Source: Verrucomicrobiota bacterium (GTDB taxonomy: Bacteria > Verrucomicrobiota > Verrucomicrobiia > Verrucomicrobiales > DEV007). Taken from it: a stretch of DNA of 6,513 nucleotides. Below the pieces are notes generated by a model, which ran no database searches, was not told the DNA's origin, and saw only the letters and a program-made list of their open reading frames with translations. Both the position numbers and the translations under genes were made by a program. This document shows, piece after piece, positions 1 through 6,513 of this stretch; positions within the stretch are counted from its first letter, which is position 1, and each line of letters starts with the position of its first letter. Where the stretch lies: NCBI GenBank assembly GCA_027618625.1, contig JAQCER010000211.1, positions 1 to 6,513 of the forward strand, given 5' to 3'.

Positions 1-302
1 TACGATTAGAATTCATATAACACATTGTTGATCAATTCATTGCGACGAATTCGCTCCGGAATGTCCGCCTAATCCCGTACCGGTGAGCGAGCTGCGCCTG
101 CCGAAGGAGTGATAGGCAGGATCGACAGTCTGCTGATCTTATGACCTAGACTGCGATCGCTGCGACGGTGGCGAGCGAGGGGAGCACCTGCTTCGACCTC
201 TGAATAATCAGCTCGGCCAACGATGTCCGAACAAATTCCGACCAGTCATGGTGACGTTTGTCCTTGAATCGGCACCTCCAGCAGGGTGAAGCTTCCCGTC
301 AC
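1..302. other. Upstream region without a convincing gene
   Basis: No frame on either strand here has both a credible start and coding-like continuity. A short inverted repeat pairs CCTGCC (97-102) with GGCAGG (115-120), but it has no T-tract. On the minus strand one frame is open from about 294 down to a TAG at 146-148 and then again to about 30. It reads somewhat like protein but has no start codon that I can support. The region should contain the promoter of the oxidoreductase gene, yet I could not find a convincing -35/-10 pair. Confidence 0.5.
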
Positions 303-1640
303 ATGAAAAGAAGTGACTTCATCAAGACAGCGGCGGCGGCCTTCGCAGCGCCGACGATTCTCCGATCATCGGCCAGAGCCCAGGAAGGGCAGGACGGCAA
401 GAAGACTCCCCCTCCCAGCGAACGCATCACCCTTGGACTCGTCGGTTGCGGTGGACAGGGCACGGGAAACATGCGCGGCATGATGAATTCCCCCGACATC
501 CAAGTGCTCGCTGTTTGCGATCCTGACAGGAACAATGCCGAGCAAGCGAAAGGACATGTTGAGAAGCACTATTCCGAAGATTCTACCGGCGGTGCCTACA
601 AGGGTTGCGACATCTACAACGACTTCCGCGAATTGTGTGCACGCCAGGATATTGATGTGGTGATCGTTGGCACTCCTGACCACTGGCATGCATTGTGCTG
701 CCTGGAAGCTCTCCGCAATGGCAAGGACGTTTACTGCGAGAAGCCGATCACCCACCTGTTTGCAGAAGGTCAGGCCGTCTACAAGGAAGCTGCAAAGCGC
801 AAGGCGATCTTCCAGGTAGGCTCCCAGCAGCGCTCGGACGTCTACTTCCGTATCGCTGCCGAGGCGGTGCTAAATGGCCTCATCGGCAAGGTTACCAACG
901 TGAAAGTTGGCCTCCCCACTGGAAGTGGAACCGACGAACTCGGTCGCGTCGGTCAGCCGATTCCGGAACACCTCGACTATGACATGTGGTGTGGCCCAAG
1001 CCGCTACCTTCCCTTCCACCCGAAGCGCCTGCACTGGGACTGGCGCTGGTGCCTCGACTACGGCGGCGGCCAACTCATGGACTGGATTGGCCACCACAAT
1101 GACATCGCTCACTGGGGGCTTGGAATGGACAAGAGCGGCCCGATCAAGGTCGAAGCGAAGAACTTCCGCTTCCCGGAGAAAGGCATGTACGATCAGCCGA
1201 TCGACCACGAAGTCGTCTCTGAATACGAAGGCGGCTACACCGTTACCATGTCGAACCAGCACAAGATGGGCAAGGACGAGCGCAACATGGGGACACTCTG
1301 GGAAGGCACCGACGGCTGGGTCTACGTCGATCGCGGTCGCCTTGAGGCGTCCGAGAAAGACTGGATCCGCGAGTCTACCGACCGTGGCCCGATCAAGGCA
1401 TACGTCTCGCGCAGCCATCACCAGAACTTCATCGACGGCGTCAAAACCCGCACCGAGTGCATTTGCCCCGCAGAAACCGGCCACCGCTCCGCGACTCCCG
1501 GCCACCTCGGCTACGTGTCACTGGCACTCGGTCGCCCCATCAAGTGGGATCCTATCAAAGAAGAAGCCATCGACGATCCAAAGGCCGACAATTTGATAAA
1601 GACGGTGCAATACCGCGGCGAATGGAAGCTTGAGGCATAG
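303..1640 (+). CDS. Gfo/Idh/MocA family oxidoreductase with Tat-like signal
   Basis: This encodes a 445-residue NAD(P)-dependent oxidoreductase of the Gfo/Idh/MocA family, probably acting on a sugar or polyol outside the cytoplasm; the substrate cannot be read from the sequence. The N-terminus (KRSDFIKTAAAAFAAP, then ARAQ near residue 27) resembles a twin-arginine export signal with Lys-Arg in place of Arg-Arg. The Rossmann domain begins at about residue 41 with GLVGCGGQG (GxGxxG, Gly48/50/53). It continues with the acidic strand end VCDPD (71-75) and the family's CEKP motif (145-148; Lys147 is the usual catalytic lysine). The C-terminal domain carries GGGQLMDWIGHHNDIAHWGL (254-273), typical of the large group in Verrucomicrobia and Planctomycetes. 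I chose ATG 303 over the in-frame TTG at 258 because it puts the signal at the N-terminus. AGGGTGA at 283-289 is a weak, distant ribosome site. The gene stands alone and ends before a terminator. Confidence 0.93.
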   Translation: MKRSDFIKTAAAAFAAPTILRSSARAQEGQDGKKTPPPSERITLGLVGCGGQGTGNMRGMMNSPDIQVLAVCDPDRNNAEQAKGHVEKHYSEDSTGGAYKGCDIYNDFRELCARQDIDVVIVGTPDHWHALCCLEALRNGKDVYCEKPITHLFAEGQAVYKEAAKRKAIFQVGSQQRSDVYFRIAAEAVLNGLIGKVTNVKVGLPTGSGTDELGRVGQPIPEHLDYDMWCGPSRYLPFHPKRLHWDWRWCLDYGGGQLMDWIGHHNDIAHWGLGMDKSGPIKVEAKNFRFPEKGMYDQPIDHEVVSEYEGGYTVTMSNQHKMGKDERNMGTLWEGTDGWVYVDRGRLEASEKDWIRESTDRGPIKAYVSRSHHQNFIDGVKTRTECICPAETGHRSATPGHLGYVSLALGRPIKWDPIKEEAIDDPKADNLIKTVQYRGEWKLEA

Positions 1641-1682
1641 ATAGCCCTCCCACTCCCAAACCTCATCTCGGCCCGTTTTATC

Positions 1683-1716
1683 GAGGCAGCACCATCCAAG
1701 GTGCTGCCTCTTTTTT
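1683..1716 (+). terminator. Rho-independent terminator of the oxidoreductase gene
   Basis: A perfect 11-bp stem pairs GAGGCAGCACC (1683-1693) with GGTGCTGCCTC (1700-1710) across a six-base loop and is followed at once by six T residues (1711-1716). It lies 43 bases past the stop codon of the oxidoreductase, so it very probably ends that transcript. Confidence 0.95.
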
Positions 1717-2127
1717 CTTCCAAAATGGAGTATTGACCGCTCTTGAGATGCACACTCAGGGTGTTTGTGCCGCTGGTCGCACCGAGAACGAGGGGCGCAT
1801 CGGCTTTGTCGTGGGCAATTCCATCAGTTATCTGGAGGGACACGGCGGATTCCTGGGTGGTCAGTCACCAGACCACGAACCCTGCGATGGTGCCGCTCCA
1901 CATGCCAACGGTGTTGCCCGAAGGTGTCGCCCCCGCCAAGCGCCGTTCCCTTTTCACCGGCACCGCTTTCGAAATCACCGACTGGAGCGGTGTCGGCCTG
2001 ATGATTCTGGGGTTCCAATGGATCGCTAAGGGCTGAAACAACCCATTGCGGGCATGGCGCGCGGTCGAAACCCGTCACTACCAGCTCCGCGTCAGCAACA
2101 CCAGTTACACCGCCTTACGGCTGCCTA
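1717..2127. other. Gap with interrupted protein-like frames; possible decayed gene
   Basis: This 411-base stretch lies between two convergent units and has no gene I can support. On the plus strand, a frame starting at a TTG (1743) stays open to a TGA at 2034-2036. It then continues in the same frame as AWRAVETRHYQLRVSNTSYT before running into the antisense of cysH. On the minus strand, another frame reads well from about 2041 down to a TGA at 1865-1867 and resumes as ESAVSLQITDGIAHDKAD down to about 1727. Both are broken by a single stop, and I recognise neither product. A remnant of a decayed gene is possible, but chance open frames in GC-rich DNA would look the same. Confidence 0.25.
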
Positions 2128-2889
2128 CTAAATCTGATAGTCAGCCACATTGCTGGCCTCGTGCAGGCCACACTCGCGCTTGATTCCGCTGAACCTGGTG
2201 TCTTCGGCGCTCTGTCCTTCTTCGAGCGGTTTGGTCGAATGCCAGTCGCCGATGGAGACATAGCCTTTCTCTAACAGGGGATGGGCCGGGAGTCCGTAGA
2301 GATAATAGTAGGTGTCGATCTGCTCGTTGGTCCAATCGAGGATCGGGTAGAGCTTGGTCGTGCGGGTCTGGTTCATGACGAAGCCGAGATTTCCACGACC
2401 GCGCGACTGGATGTGGCGCAGGCCGCTGATCCATGCGGTGGCACCAAGATCCTTCAGCGCACGGTTCATCGGCTCGACTTTGTTGATGAGGCCGTAGCGC
2501 TCGAGCGCTTCCTTATCACCTTCCCAGAGCTTGCCATAGATCGCTTCCTGCCGGGCGGCAGTGATCGCCGGGCTGTAGACCTGTATCTCCAGCTTCAACT
2601 TCTCCTTCAGCGTTTCGAGATACTGATAGGTCTCGGGAAAATGGTAACCGGTGTCGATGAACACCACGGGGATGTTCGGCGCGTGCTTTTTGATCAGGTG
2701 CAACATGACCGCCGCCTGAGCACCCGCACTGGTACTGGCTACCACTTGCCCCGCATAGTGCTGATTGATCCAGGCGAACCGATCGGCAATATCCAGCGCA
2801 CCGAATTTCGCGATTTCGCTATCGGTAGGCGCCAGCACGGAGGCAACTTCGCCACTTTCTGTAGCAATGTTAGACACTTGCAGGTTCAT
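2128..2889 (-). CDS. cysH: Phosphoadenosine phosphosulfate (PAPS) reductase CysH
   Basis: CysH is a cytoplasmic, thioredoxin- or glutaredoxin-dependent enzyme that reduces PAPS to sulfite and adenosine 3',5'-bisphosphate in assimilatory sulfate reduction (EC 1.8.4.8). The 253-residue product, close to the 244 of E. coli CysH, has the PP-loop-like segment [10 protein letters not shown] (52-61), [12 protein letters not shown] (78-89), KVEPMNRAL (137-145), AWISGLR (152-158) and the C-terminal KRECGLH (238-243) with the catalytic Cys240. The CCxxRK and second Cys pair that bind a 4Fe-4S cluster in APS reductases are absent, so PAPS is the likelier substrate. The ATG at 2889 fits the family N-terminus better than a start up to 24 codons upstream. 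It overlaps the end of cysI by 20 bases with no strong ribosome site, which suggests translational coupling. No T-rich terminator is visible after the stop. Confidence 0.93.
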   Translation of the reverse strand: MNLQVSNIATESGEVASVLAPTDSEIAKFGALDIADRFAWINQHYAGQVVASTSAGAQAAVMLHLIKKHAPNIPVVFIDTGYHFPETYQYLETLKEKLKLEIQVYSPAITAARQEAIYGKLWEGDKEALERYGLINKVEPMNRALKDLGATAWISGLRHIQSRGRGNLGFVMNQTRTTKLYPILDWTNEQIDTYYYLYGLPAHPLLEKGYVSIGDWHSTKPLEEGQSAEDTRFSGIKRECGLHEASNVADYQI

Positions 2890-4639
2890 CTTTGAAGTCT
2901 TTATGGAAATCGCGCCCCTCGCGGGTTTCCGCGACAATCCCTTTGCGAATGACGAAGTCACCGAAGCGCTCTCCCTCGGTGCGCTCCTGTGCGTAAGCCA
3001 GCAGGATCGGCCGCAGGGTTTCGACGATCTCTTCCGCCTTCACCGATACCTTGTAGAGCTTGCTCAAGCGCTGACCGTAGAATCCGCCACCAAGGTAAAG
3101 ATTGTACTTTCTGGGCGCGCGGCCGACCAGCGCGATCTCCGCAATGTACGGGCGGGCGCAGCCGTTCGGGCAACCGGTCATGCGGATCACGATGTCGTCC
3201 TGCCGCAGGCCTGCTTCATCGATGACCTCTTCCAGTTCAGTAATCAGATCTGGCAGGTAGCGCTCGCTTTCTGCCAGCGACAGACCGCAGGTGGGCAGTG
3301 CCACGCAGGCCATCGAGCTACGGCGCAGACCAGAAGTCTCGTAGGTGTCCTTCAAGTGGTATTGCTCCAGAAGCGCTTCAATTTTTGGCCTCTGCTCGGG
3401 CGTAATATTGGCGATGACAAGGTGCTGGTTGGCACTGAGGCGGAAGTCGCCAGTGTGGATCTTTGCGATTTCGCGGAGTCCGGTCAGCGTCGGCTGCCCC
3501 TCAGCGTCACGCACGCGTCCATTCTGGATGAACAATCCCAGATGGCTGTTGCCATTCGCATCTTCCACCCAGCCGTAACGGTCGCTATTGCTGTCGAATG
3601 TGAACGGACGCTCCGCTCCAAGTTTGTAACCGAGCCGCTCTTCCACCCGATCGCGGAACCAGTCGAGCCCGTGATCATCAATGGTATATTTGAGGCGTGC
3701 GTGCTTGCGCTCTTTACGATCGCCGTAGTCGCGCTGAACGGTCACCACTTTTTCCGCAACATCCACGGCCTGCTCTGGCGTGCAGAAGCCTAACACTTCG
3801 GCCAAACGCGGGTAGGTGGCCTCATTGCCGTGGTTCATTCCCATGCCGCCACCGACGGTCACGTTGTAACCGACAATCTTTCCGTCATCGCCAAGAATCG
3901 CTATGTAGCCAAGGTCGTTGGCATAGATATCGACGTCATTGCTTGGCGGCACGGCGACAACGATCTTAAATTTTCGCGGCAGGTAATACTTGCCGTAGAT
4001 CGGCTCGACTTCGGCAGGATCTTCCGTGACTTGCACCTTTTCCCCAGCTTCATCGGTCAGCCAGATCTCGTGATAAGCACGCGTGCGAGGCGTCAGGTGA
4101 TCGCTGATGTGCTGTGCCAGTTTCAATGCCTCCGCATGGACTTCCGACTGATATGGATTCGGATTGCACATGACATTGCGGTTCACATCGCCGCAGGCAG
4201 CGATGGTATCCATCAGGCTGGCGTTGATCTCCTGGATCGTCTTCTTCAGCTCCGACTTGATGACGCCGTGCAACTGGAACGCCTGCCGGGTCGTCAGCTT
4301 CAACGTGTCGTTGCCATAGGTAGTCGCCAGCCGATCCATCTGCAGCCACTGCTGCGGAGTGCAGACGCCGCCGGGAACCCGAACCCGAATCATGAAGCTG
4401 TAAGCCGGCTCCTGCTTCGCCTTGCGGCGGGCGCTGCGAACATCGCGATCGTCCTGCTGGTAGATGCCGTGAAACTTGGTCAGCTGCGTGTCATCATCCG
4501 CCAGAGCTCCGGTCGATGTGTCAGCCAGCCCTTCAAGGATGGTGCCCCGCAGGTAGCGACTGGCATCCTTGATGCTTTCATTCTTACTGAGTTGCGACAG
4601 ATCAACTGCTGCAGTTCCGTTAGTATTGTCAGAGACCAT
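2870..4639 (-). CDS. cysI: Assimilatory sulfite reductase hemoprotein (CysI)
   Basis: CysI is the siroheme and 4Fe-4S subunit of sulfite reductase, which carries out the six-electron reduction of sulfite to sulfide in the cytoplasm. The 589-residue product is close to E. coli CysI (570). The cluster and siroheme ligand cysteines are all present: Cys445 and Cys451 (ACVALPTCG) and Cys490 and Cys494 (GCPNGC). Substrate-binding basic residues are recognisable in [11 protein letters not shown] (Arg118), DVNRNV (Arg154) and LPRKFK (Lys223/Lys225). The protein has the usual two ferredoxin-like half-domains. It is the first gene of the cysI-cysH unit, divergent from an Rrf2 regulator. No cysJ flavoprotein gene is in the window, so the electron donor (NADPH through CysJ, or ferredoxin) cannot be settled; the sequence resembles the NADPH-type hemoprotein. 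No clear ribosome site precedes the ATG at 4639. Confidence 0.95.
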   Translation of the reverse strand: MVSDNTNGTAAVDLSQLSKNESIKDASRYLRGTILEGLADTSTGALADDDTQLTKFHGIYQQDDRDVRSARRKAKQEPAYSFMIRVRVPGGVCTPQQWLQMDRLATTYGNDTLKLTTRQAFQLHGVIKSELKKTIQEINASLMDTIAACGDVNRNVMCNPNPYQSEVHAEALKLAQHISDHLTPRTRAYHEIWLTDEAGEKVQVTEDPAEVEPIYGKYYLPRKFKIVVAVPPSNDVDIYANDLGYIAILGDDGKIVGYNVTVGGGMGMNHGNEATYPRLAEVLGFCTPEQAVDVAEKVVTVQRDYGDRKERKHARLKYTIDDHGLDWFRDRVEERLGYKLGAERPFTFDSNSDRYGWVEDANGNSHLGLFIQNGRVRDAEGQPTLTGLREIAKIHTGDFRLSANQHLVIANITPEQRPKIEALLEQYHLKDTYETSGLRRSSMACVALPTCGLSLAESERYLPDLITELEEVIDEAGLRQDDIVIRMTGCPNGCARPYIAEIALVGRAPRKYNLYLGGGFYGQRLSKLYKVSVKAEEIVETLRPILLAYAQERTEGERFGDFVIRKGIVAETREGRDFHKDFKDEPASV

Positions 4640-4734
4640 GGTAAAAATTATTAAATTGGGTTGCTTACTAATGATTTATTTGGCAAAGGATTCAAGTAGT
4701 TTTTTTACCCAGTCCAAACTTCCCTCCCCTCCAA
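4640..4734. promoter_or_regulatory. Divergent control region between cysI and the rrf2-type gene
   Basis: This 95-base, AT-rich interval separates the starts of cysI (minus) and the Rrf2-type gene (plus) and must hold both promoters. TAAAAATTATTAAATTGGG at 4642-4660 loosely recalls the TAAW...ATTGG pattern of CymR operators in Firmicutes, but this is from memory and the match is partial. TTGAAT on the minus strand (4695-4690) could be a -35 element, though the hexamer 17 bases further on (ATTAGT) is a poor -10. No unambiguous promoter is visible in either direction. Confidence 0.5.
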
Positions 4735-5148
4735 GTGAAACTTCCTCTGAAAGTCGAGTACGCATGCCGAGTGCTGGTTCAGCTTGAGGCGACATTTCGC
4801 ACGGGCAATGTCCGCCGCATCGACGATCTTGCGGCAGTCGAGAAAATATCCGCAAACTACCTGGTGCAGATCCTGAACGAGCTGCGCAACGCCGGCCTGG
4901 TCGAAAGCAGGCGAGGCAAGAATGGAGGATACCAACTGGCACGCGACCCGGCCTCCGTGACTCTGCTGGACATTATCAACGCCCTCGAAGGCCAGTTGCT
5001 GCAGCTCAATTCCGCTGGCGAAGGCGCCTCCGGAATCCTCGTCACCGGCCTCTGGGAAGACGTGTTTACCGCGATCAATCAAGAGCTGTCCAAGCACACG
5101 CTTACGGATATCGCCGAGCGCGGAGCAGCGCATATGTGGCACATTTGA
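4735..5148 (+). CDS. Rrf2 family transcriptional regulator, CymR-like
   Basis: This is a 137-residue winged-helix DNA-binding regulator of the Rrf2 family. The N-terminus MKLPLKVEYACRVLVQL is the family's characteristic opening and fixes the GTG at 4735 as the start. The recognition region ISANYLVQILNELRNAGLV (38-56) is followed by the wing SRRGKNGGYQLAR (58-70) and the dimerisation segment VTLLDIINALEG (75-86). The IscR/NsrR cluster cysteines near residues 92-104 are missing, since that stretch has no Cys, so an Fe-S cofactor is unlikely. The only cysteine is Cys11. Its divergent position next to cysI-cysH points to control of sulfur assimilation, like CymR in Bacillus, and probably of its own expression. 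That role is inferred from context. No Shine-Dalgarno sequence is seen before the start. Confidence 0.92.
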   Translation: MKLPLKVEYACRVLVQLEATFRTGNVRRIDDLAAVEKISANYLVQILNELRNAGLVESRRGKNGGYQLARDPASVTLLDIINALEGQLLQLNSAGEGASGILVTGLWEDVFTAINQELSKHTLTDIAERGAAHMWHI

Positions 5149-5346
5149 TTGCGGGAGAGCCCTGTCGATCAAGCCAAAACTGATAGTGAAAGTGGTGAAG
5201 CCTTCTTGGAGTCGTGCCAGCTTGCAGCAGAATCGCCGAATCGCTTGGAGATCGCTGGATTGTTGAAGAGGTATTTCCCGATAAGGCATAGGGATCTCCC
5301 GTACGGCACCAGACATTTCTTTTCTTCCTCCCTGAGAATAAATGCC

Positions 5347-5352
5347 TATAAT
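5347..5352 (+). promoter_or_regulatory. Possible -10 element for the membrane protein gene
   Basis: A perfect TATAAT lies 32 bases before the ATG at 5384. No good -35 hexamer occurs 16-18 bases upstream; the region there is pyrimidine-rich (TTTCTTTTCTTCCTCCC). If used, transcription would start near 5359, downstream of the in-frame ATG at 5342, which favours ATG 5384 as the translation start. The rest of the interval 5149-5346 shows nothing else I can support. Confidence 0.4.
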
Positions 5353-5383
5353 CGCGGACTCTTCACTCAATAAATCCCCCCGA

Positions 5384-5965
5384 ATGAAACTGTCCTCCCT
5401 GTTTTCCAGGGCGATCCTCCCGTTTCCGCTCGCCTGTGCCCTGCTGCTGCTCTTTTGGCTTGTAGCTGGAGGAATTCGAGGCCAAAGCAATCCAGAGCAG
5501 CGCACCTTGTTGAATATCGTACTCGCAACAATCGCTCTGCAGATCGTCGTGGGCGTTGTCACCATTCACCTCCTGCAGAGGAAACCGCCTTGGACGTACG
5601 CCTTCGTAGGTCTTGGTCTTGGGATAGTGATAGCGGCATTCTCGGGGAACATCAGTCTGTTTGGCCCGGGTGTGGAAGCAGGCCCACCAAGCGAAGCTGC
5701 CAGTAAGGAATTCGACATTAAGGAAAATCTGGGAATGTTAGGATTAACCATTCCGGCGATGGTAATTGCTTACACAGTATCCTGGTGGCGATTCACCTTT
5801 GTTCCGCATAAGAAGCGCCTGAGAAAGCACCAGAGAAGCCAGAAGGGGCGCCTGTCACGGGAAGAAATTGCCGAGCACACCGACCTGGCCGGACACCCAA
5901 GACACCCAAAGGCCGCGCTCCCGGATGACAGAAAGCCTCGCGCGCCGAAGCGGCGGAGGCATTAG
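5384..5965 (+). CDS. Membrane protein of unknown function, four predicted helices
   Basis: I do not recognise the family. The 193-residue product has four hydrophobic segments at about residues 11-30 (ILPFPLACALLLLFWLVAGG), 43-64, 70-92 and 117-138, consistent with an inner-membrane protein. A soluble loop (about 93-116) lies between helices 3 and 4. After helix 4 comes a strongly basic, probably cytoplasmic tail (about 141-193) rich in Lys, Arg and His and ending in PKRRRH. An in-frame ATG at 5342 would add 14 residues, but a TATAAT at 5347-5352 and the Met-Lys start before the first helix favour 5384. It lies about 235 bases after the Rrf2-type gene on the same strand and probably has its own promoter. 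A palindromic repeat begins 7 bases after its stop. The basic tail might bind nucleic acid or lipid headgroups, but this is a guess. Confidence 0.72.
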   Translation: MKLSSLFSRAILPFPLACALLLLFWLVAGGIRGQSNPEQRTLLNIVLATIALQIVVGVVTIHLLQRKPPWTYAFVGLGLGIVIAAFSGNISLFGPGVEAGPPSEAASKEFDIKENLGMLGLTIPAMVIAYTVSWWRFTFVPHKKRLRKHQRSQKGRLSREEIAEHTDLAGHPRHPKAALPDDRKPRAPKRRRH

Positions 5966-5972
5966 GAAAGGC

Positions 5973-6028
5973 AAAGTAGCTTGAGCTTCAGCTCAAGGGA
6001 AGGAATCGAGCTGAAGCTCAGCTACTTT
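5973..6028. repeat. REP-like imperfect palindrome
   Basis: The left arm at 5973-5994 (AAAGTAGCTTGAGCTTCAGC then TC) pairs with the right arm at 6008-6028 (GAGCTGAAGCTCAGCTACTT then T). The only mismatch is one unpaired A, and the loop is 13 bases. Each arm also contains a smaller dyad: TTGAGC-TTCA-GCTCAA at 5981-5996 and GAGC-TGAA-GCTC at 6008-6019. The element can therefore fold as one long hairpin or two short ones. This resembles extragenic REP/BIME elements that RAYT (REP-associated tyrosine) transposases mobilise. It lies 7 bases after the membrane protein stop and might protect or end that transcript, although only a short T run follows. Only one copy is in the window, so repetition elsewhere is inferred. 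Confidence 0.75.
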
Positions 6029-6139
6029 CTGGATGCTTGGAGAACAGCCCGATCGTTCCACTGCCGGAAAAAAGCGGTAAAATTTGGTTTCGGCACGCGG
6101 GAGCGTACGTATGGTAGAGGAAAATTTGTCTACAATTGA

Positions 6140-6367
6140 ATGATGGACTCCAACTCCAATTTGATTTCAGAACAGGATTCGCCACAGCAATCCGGGGCGA
6201 CGCCGTGTCTGCCGGGATCAGATCAGCTTGCGCTGCCCTTAACCGCAACCGAACGCGCGGCCTCTTGGAAGCAGGTCAACAAACTCCACCCGGCGAATCG
6301 GTTTCGCCTGATGTTTGGACAGCCGCTTTTGCCAGAAGAGCGGAAGAATGGGACGTCCCAATCGTAG
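6140..6367 (+). CDS. Small hypothetical protein preceding an overlapping gene
   Basis: A 75-residue product of unknown family starts at ATG 6140 (or ATG 6143). The first third is polar and Ser/Gln-rich and looks disordered. The last 45 residues (LPLTATERAASWKQVNKLHP then ANRFRLMFGQPLLPEE) look like a compact conserved region. TACAAT at 6131-6136 is too close to the ATG to serve as its promoter. TAAAAT at 6078-6083 is a better but unsupported -10 candidate. No Shine-Dalgarno sequence is evident. The 3' end overlaps the next gene by roughly 100 bases if that gene starts at the TTG at 6265, which suggests a coupled pair. No function is proposed. Confidence 0.5.
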   Translation: MMDSNSNLISEQDSPQQSGATPCLPGSDQLALPLTATERAASWKQVNKLHPANRFRLMFGQPLLPEERKNGTSQS

Positions 6368-6513
6368 ATCTTTCCAGACTCAACATAAATCACGACGCTG
6401 ATGGCTTCATAACATCACGCGTACTCGTTCCGCTACCCTCTGGAGCTGAGGCGGCTCCTTACCTGGACCAGGAGGAACGGGTGGTCTACAAGCTGTTCGA
6501 CCTTCGAGCGAAC
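6265..6513 (+). CDS. Partial gene running off the window; possible polyvalent protein kinase-like
   Basis: A frame with no stop runs from 6118 to the window end and reads like protein, most clearly from about 6300: SPDVWTAAFARRAEEWDVPI, then DGFITSRVLVPLPSGAEAAP, then YLDQEERVVYKLFDLRAN at the edge. Only about 83 residues are visible. No ATG is available in frame. The TTG at 6265 is my choice, with GTG 6205 and TTG 6136 as alternatives, so the start is uncertain. The segment from WDVPIVDLS to VVYKLFDLR resembles, from memory, the N-terminus of proteins annotated as putative polyvalent protein kinases. The kinase core would lie beyond the window, so its catalytic residues cannot be checked. 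It overlaps the preceding small gene in another frame. Confidence 0.55.
   Translation, partial: MEAGQQTPPGESVSPDVWTAAFARRAEEWDVPIVDLSRLNINHDADGFITSRVLVPLPSGAEAAPYLDQEERVVYKLFDLRAN

Noticed and set aside
97..120. Inverted repeat CCTGCC/GGCAGG as a terminator
   Set aside because: The stem is only six base pairs, the loop is 12 bases and no T-tract follows.
258..302. TTG at 258 as the start of the oxidoreductase
   Set aside because: It would place 15 polar residues before the Tat-like signal; ATG 303 puts the signal at the N-terminus as in relatives.
870..1505. Minus-strand open frame (211 codons) within the oxidoreductase gene
   Set aside because: The opposite strand encodes an intact Gfo/Idh/MocA protein with all key motifs; this frame has an Ala/Val-rich shadow composition.
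2765..3793. Long plus-strand open frame (342 codons) opposite cysI and cysH
   Set aside because: It lies antisense to two genes with complete catalytic motifs, and its translation shows no domain; it is a by-product of their codon use.
3830..4654. Plus-strand open frame (274 codons) opposite the 5' half of cysI
   Set aside because: It is antisense to well-conserved sulfite reductase sequence and has no recognisable domain.
5149..5373. Plus-strand frame of 74 codons starting with TTG right after the Rrf2-type stop
   Set aside because: It has no ribosome site, has mixed low-complexity composition and contains the TATAAT of the next gene; more likely intergenic.
4705..5565. Minus-strand open frame (286 codons) across the Rrf2-type gene and the following gap
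   Set aside because: It covers the Rrf2 gene antisense, crosses a likely promoter and shows no recognisable domain.
1..6513. CRISPR array, tRNA or rRNA gene, or insertion sequence
   Set aside because: No regularly spaced direct repeats, no cloverleaf or rRNA-like segments, and no transposase motifs were seen.

Overview
The window looks like a chromosomal segment of a GC-moderate bacterium, most likely of the Verrucomicrobiota. I infer this from three things: an exported Gfo/Idh/MocA oxidoreductase of the type these bacteria carry in many copies, the divergent arrangement of an Rrf2 regulator and cysI-cysH, and the near absence of clear Shine-Dalgarno sequences. The phylum is an inference, not proven by any marker gene.

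Layout, left to right. Positions 1-302 hold no convincing gene. A Gfo/Idh/MocA oxidoreductase (303-1640, +) follows and ends in a strong intrinsic terminator (1683-1716). A 411-base gap (1717-2127) contains only interrupted, protein-like frames and may be a decayed gene. Next, on the minus strand, is a two-gene sulfur assimilation operon read right to left: cysI (sulfite reductase hemoprotein, 2870-4639) and cysH (PAPS reductase, 2128-2889), overlapping by 20 bases. An AT-rich 95-base region separates cysI from a divergent Rrf2/CymR-type repressor gene (4735-5148, +). Then come a likely promoter and a four-helix membrane protein of unknown function (5384-5965, +), followed directly by a REP-like imperfect palindrome (5973-6028). 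At the right edge are a small unknown gene (6140-6367, +) and an overlapping gene that leaves the window (about 6265 to beyond 6513, +). The latter resembles, from memory, a putative polyvalent protein kinase.

How the parts work together: CysH reduces PAPS to sulfite and CysI reduces sulfite to sulfide for cysteine synthesis. The divergent Rrf2 protein lacks the IscR-type iron-sulfur ligand cysteines and is the obvious candidate regulator of cysIH. The flavoprotein subunit (CysJ), APS kinase, ATP sulfurylase and siroheme synthase are not in the window. The oxidoreductase, the membrane protein and the right-edge pair appear to be independent units.

I see no wholly new system. The features most worth a second look are the right-edge overlapping gene pair, the REP-like palindrome and the cysI/rrf2 control region.
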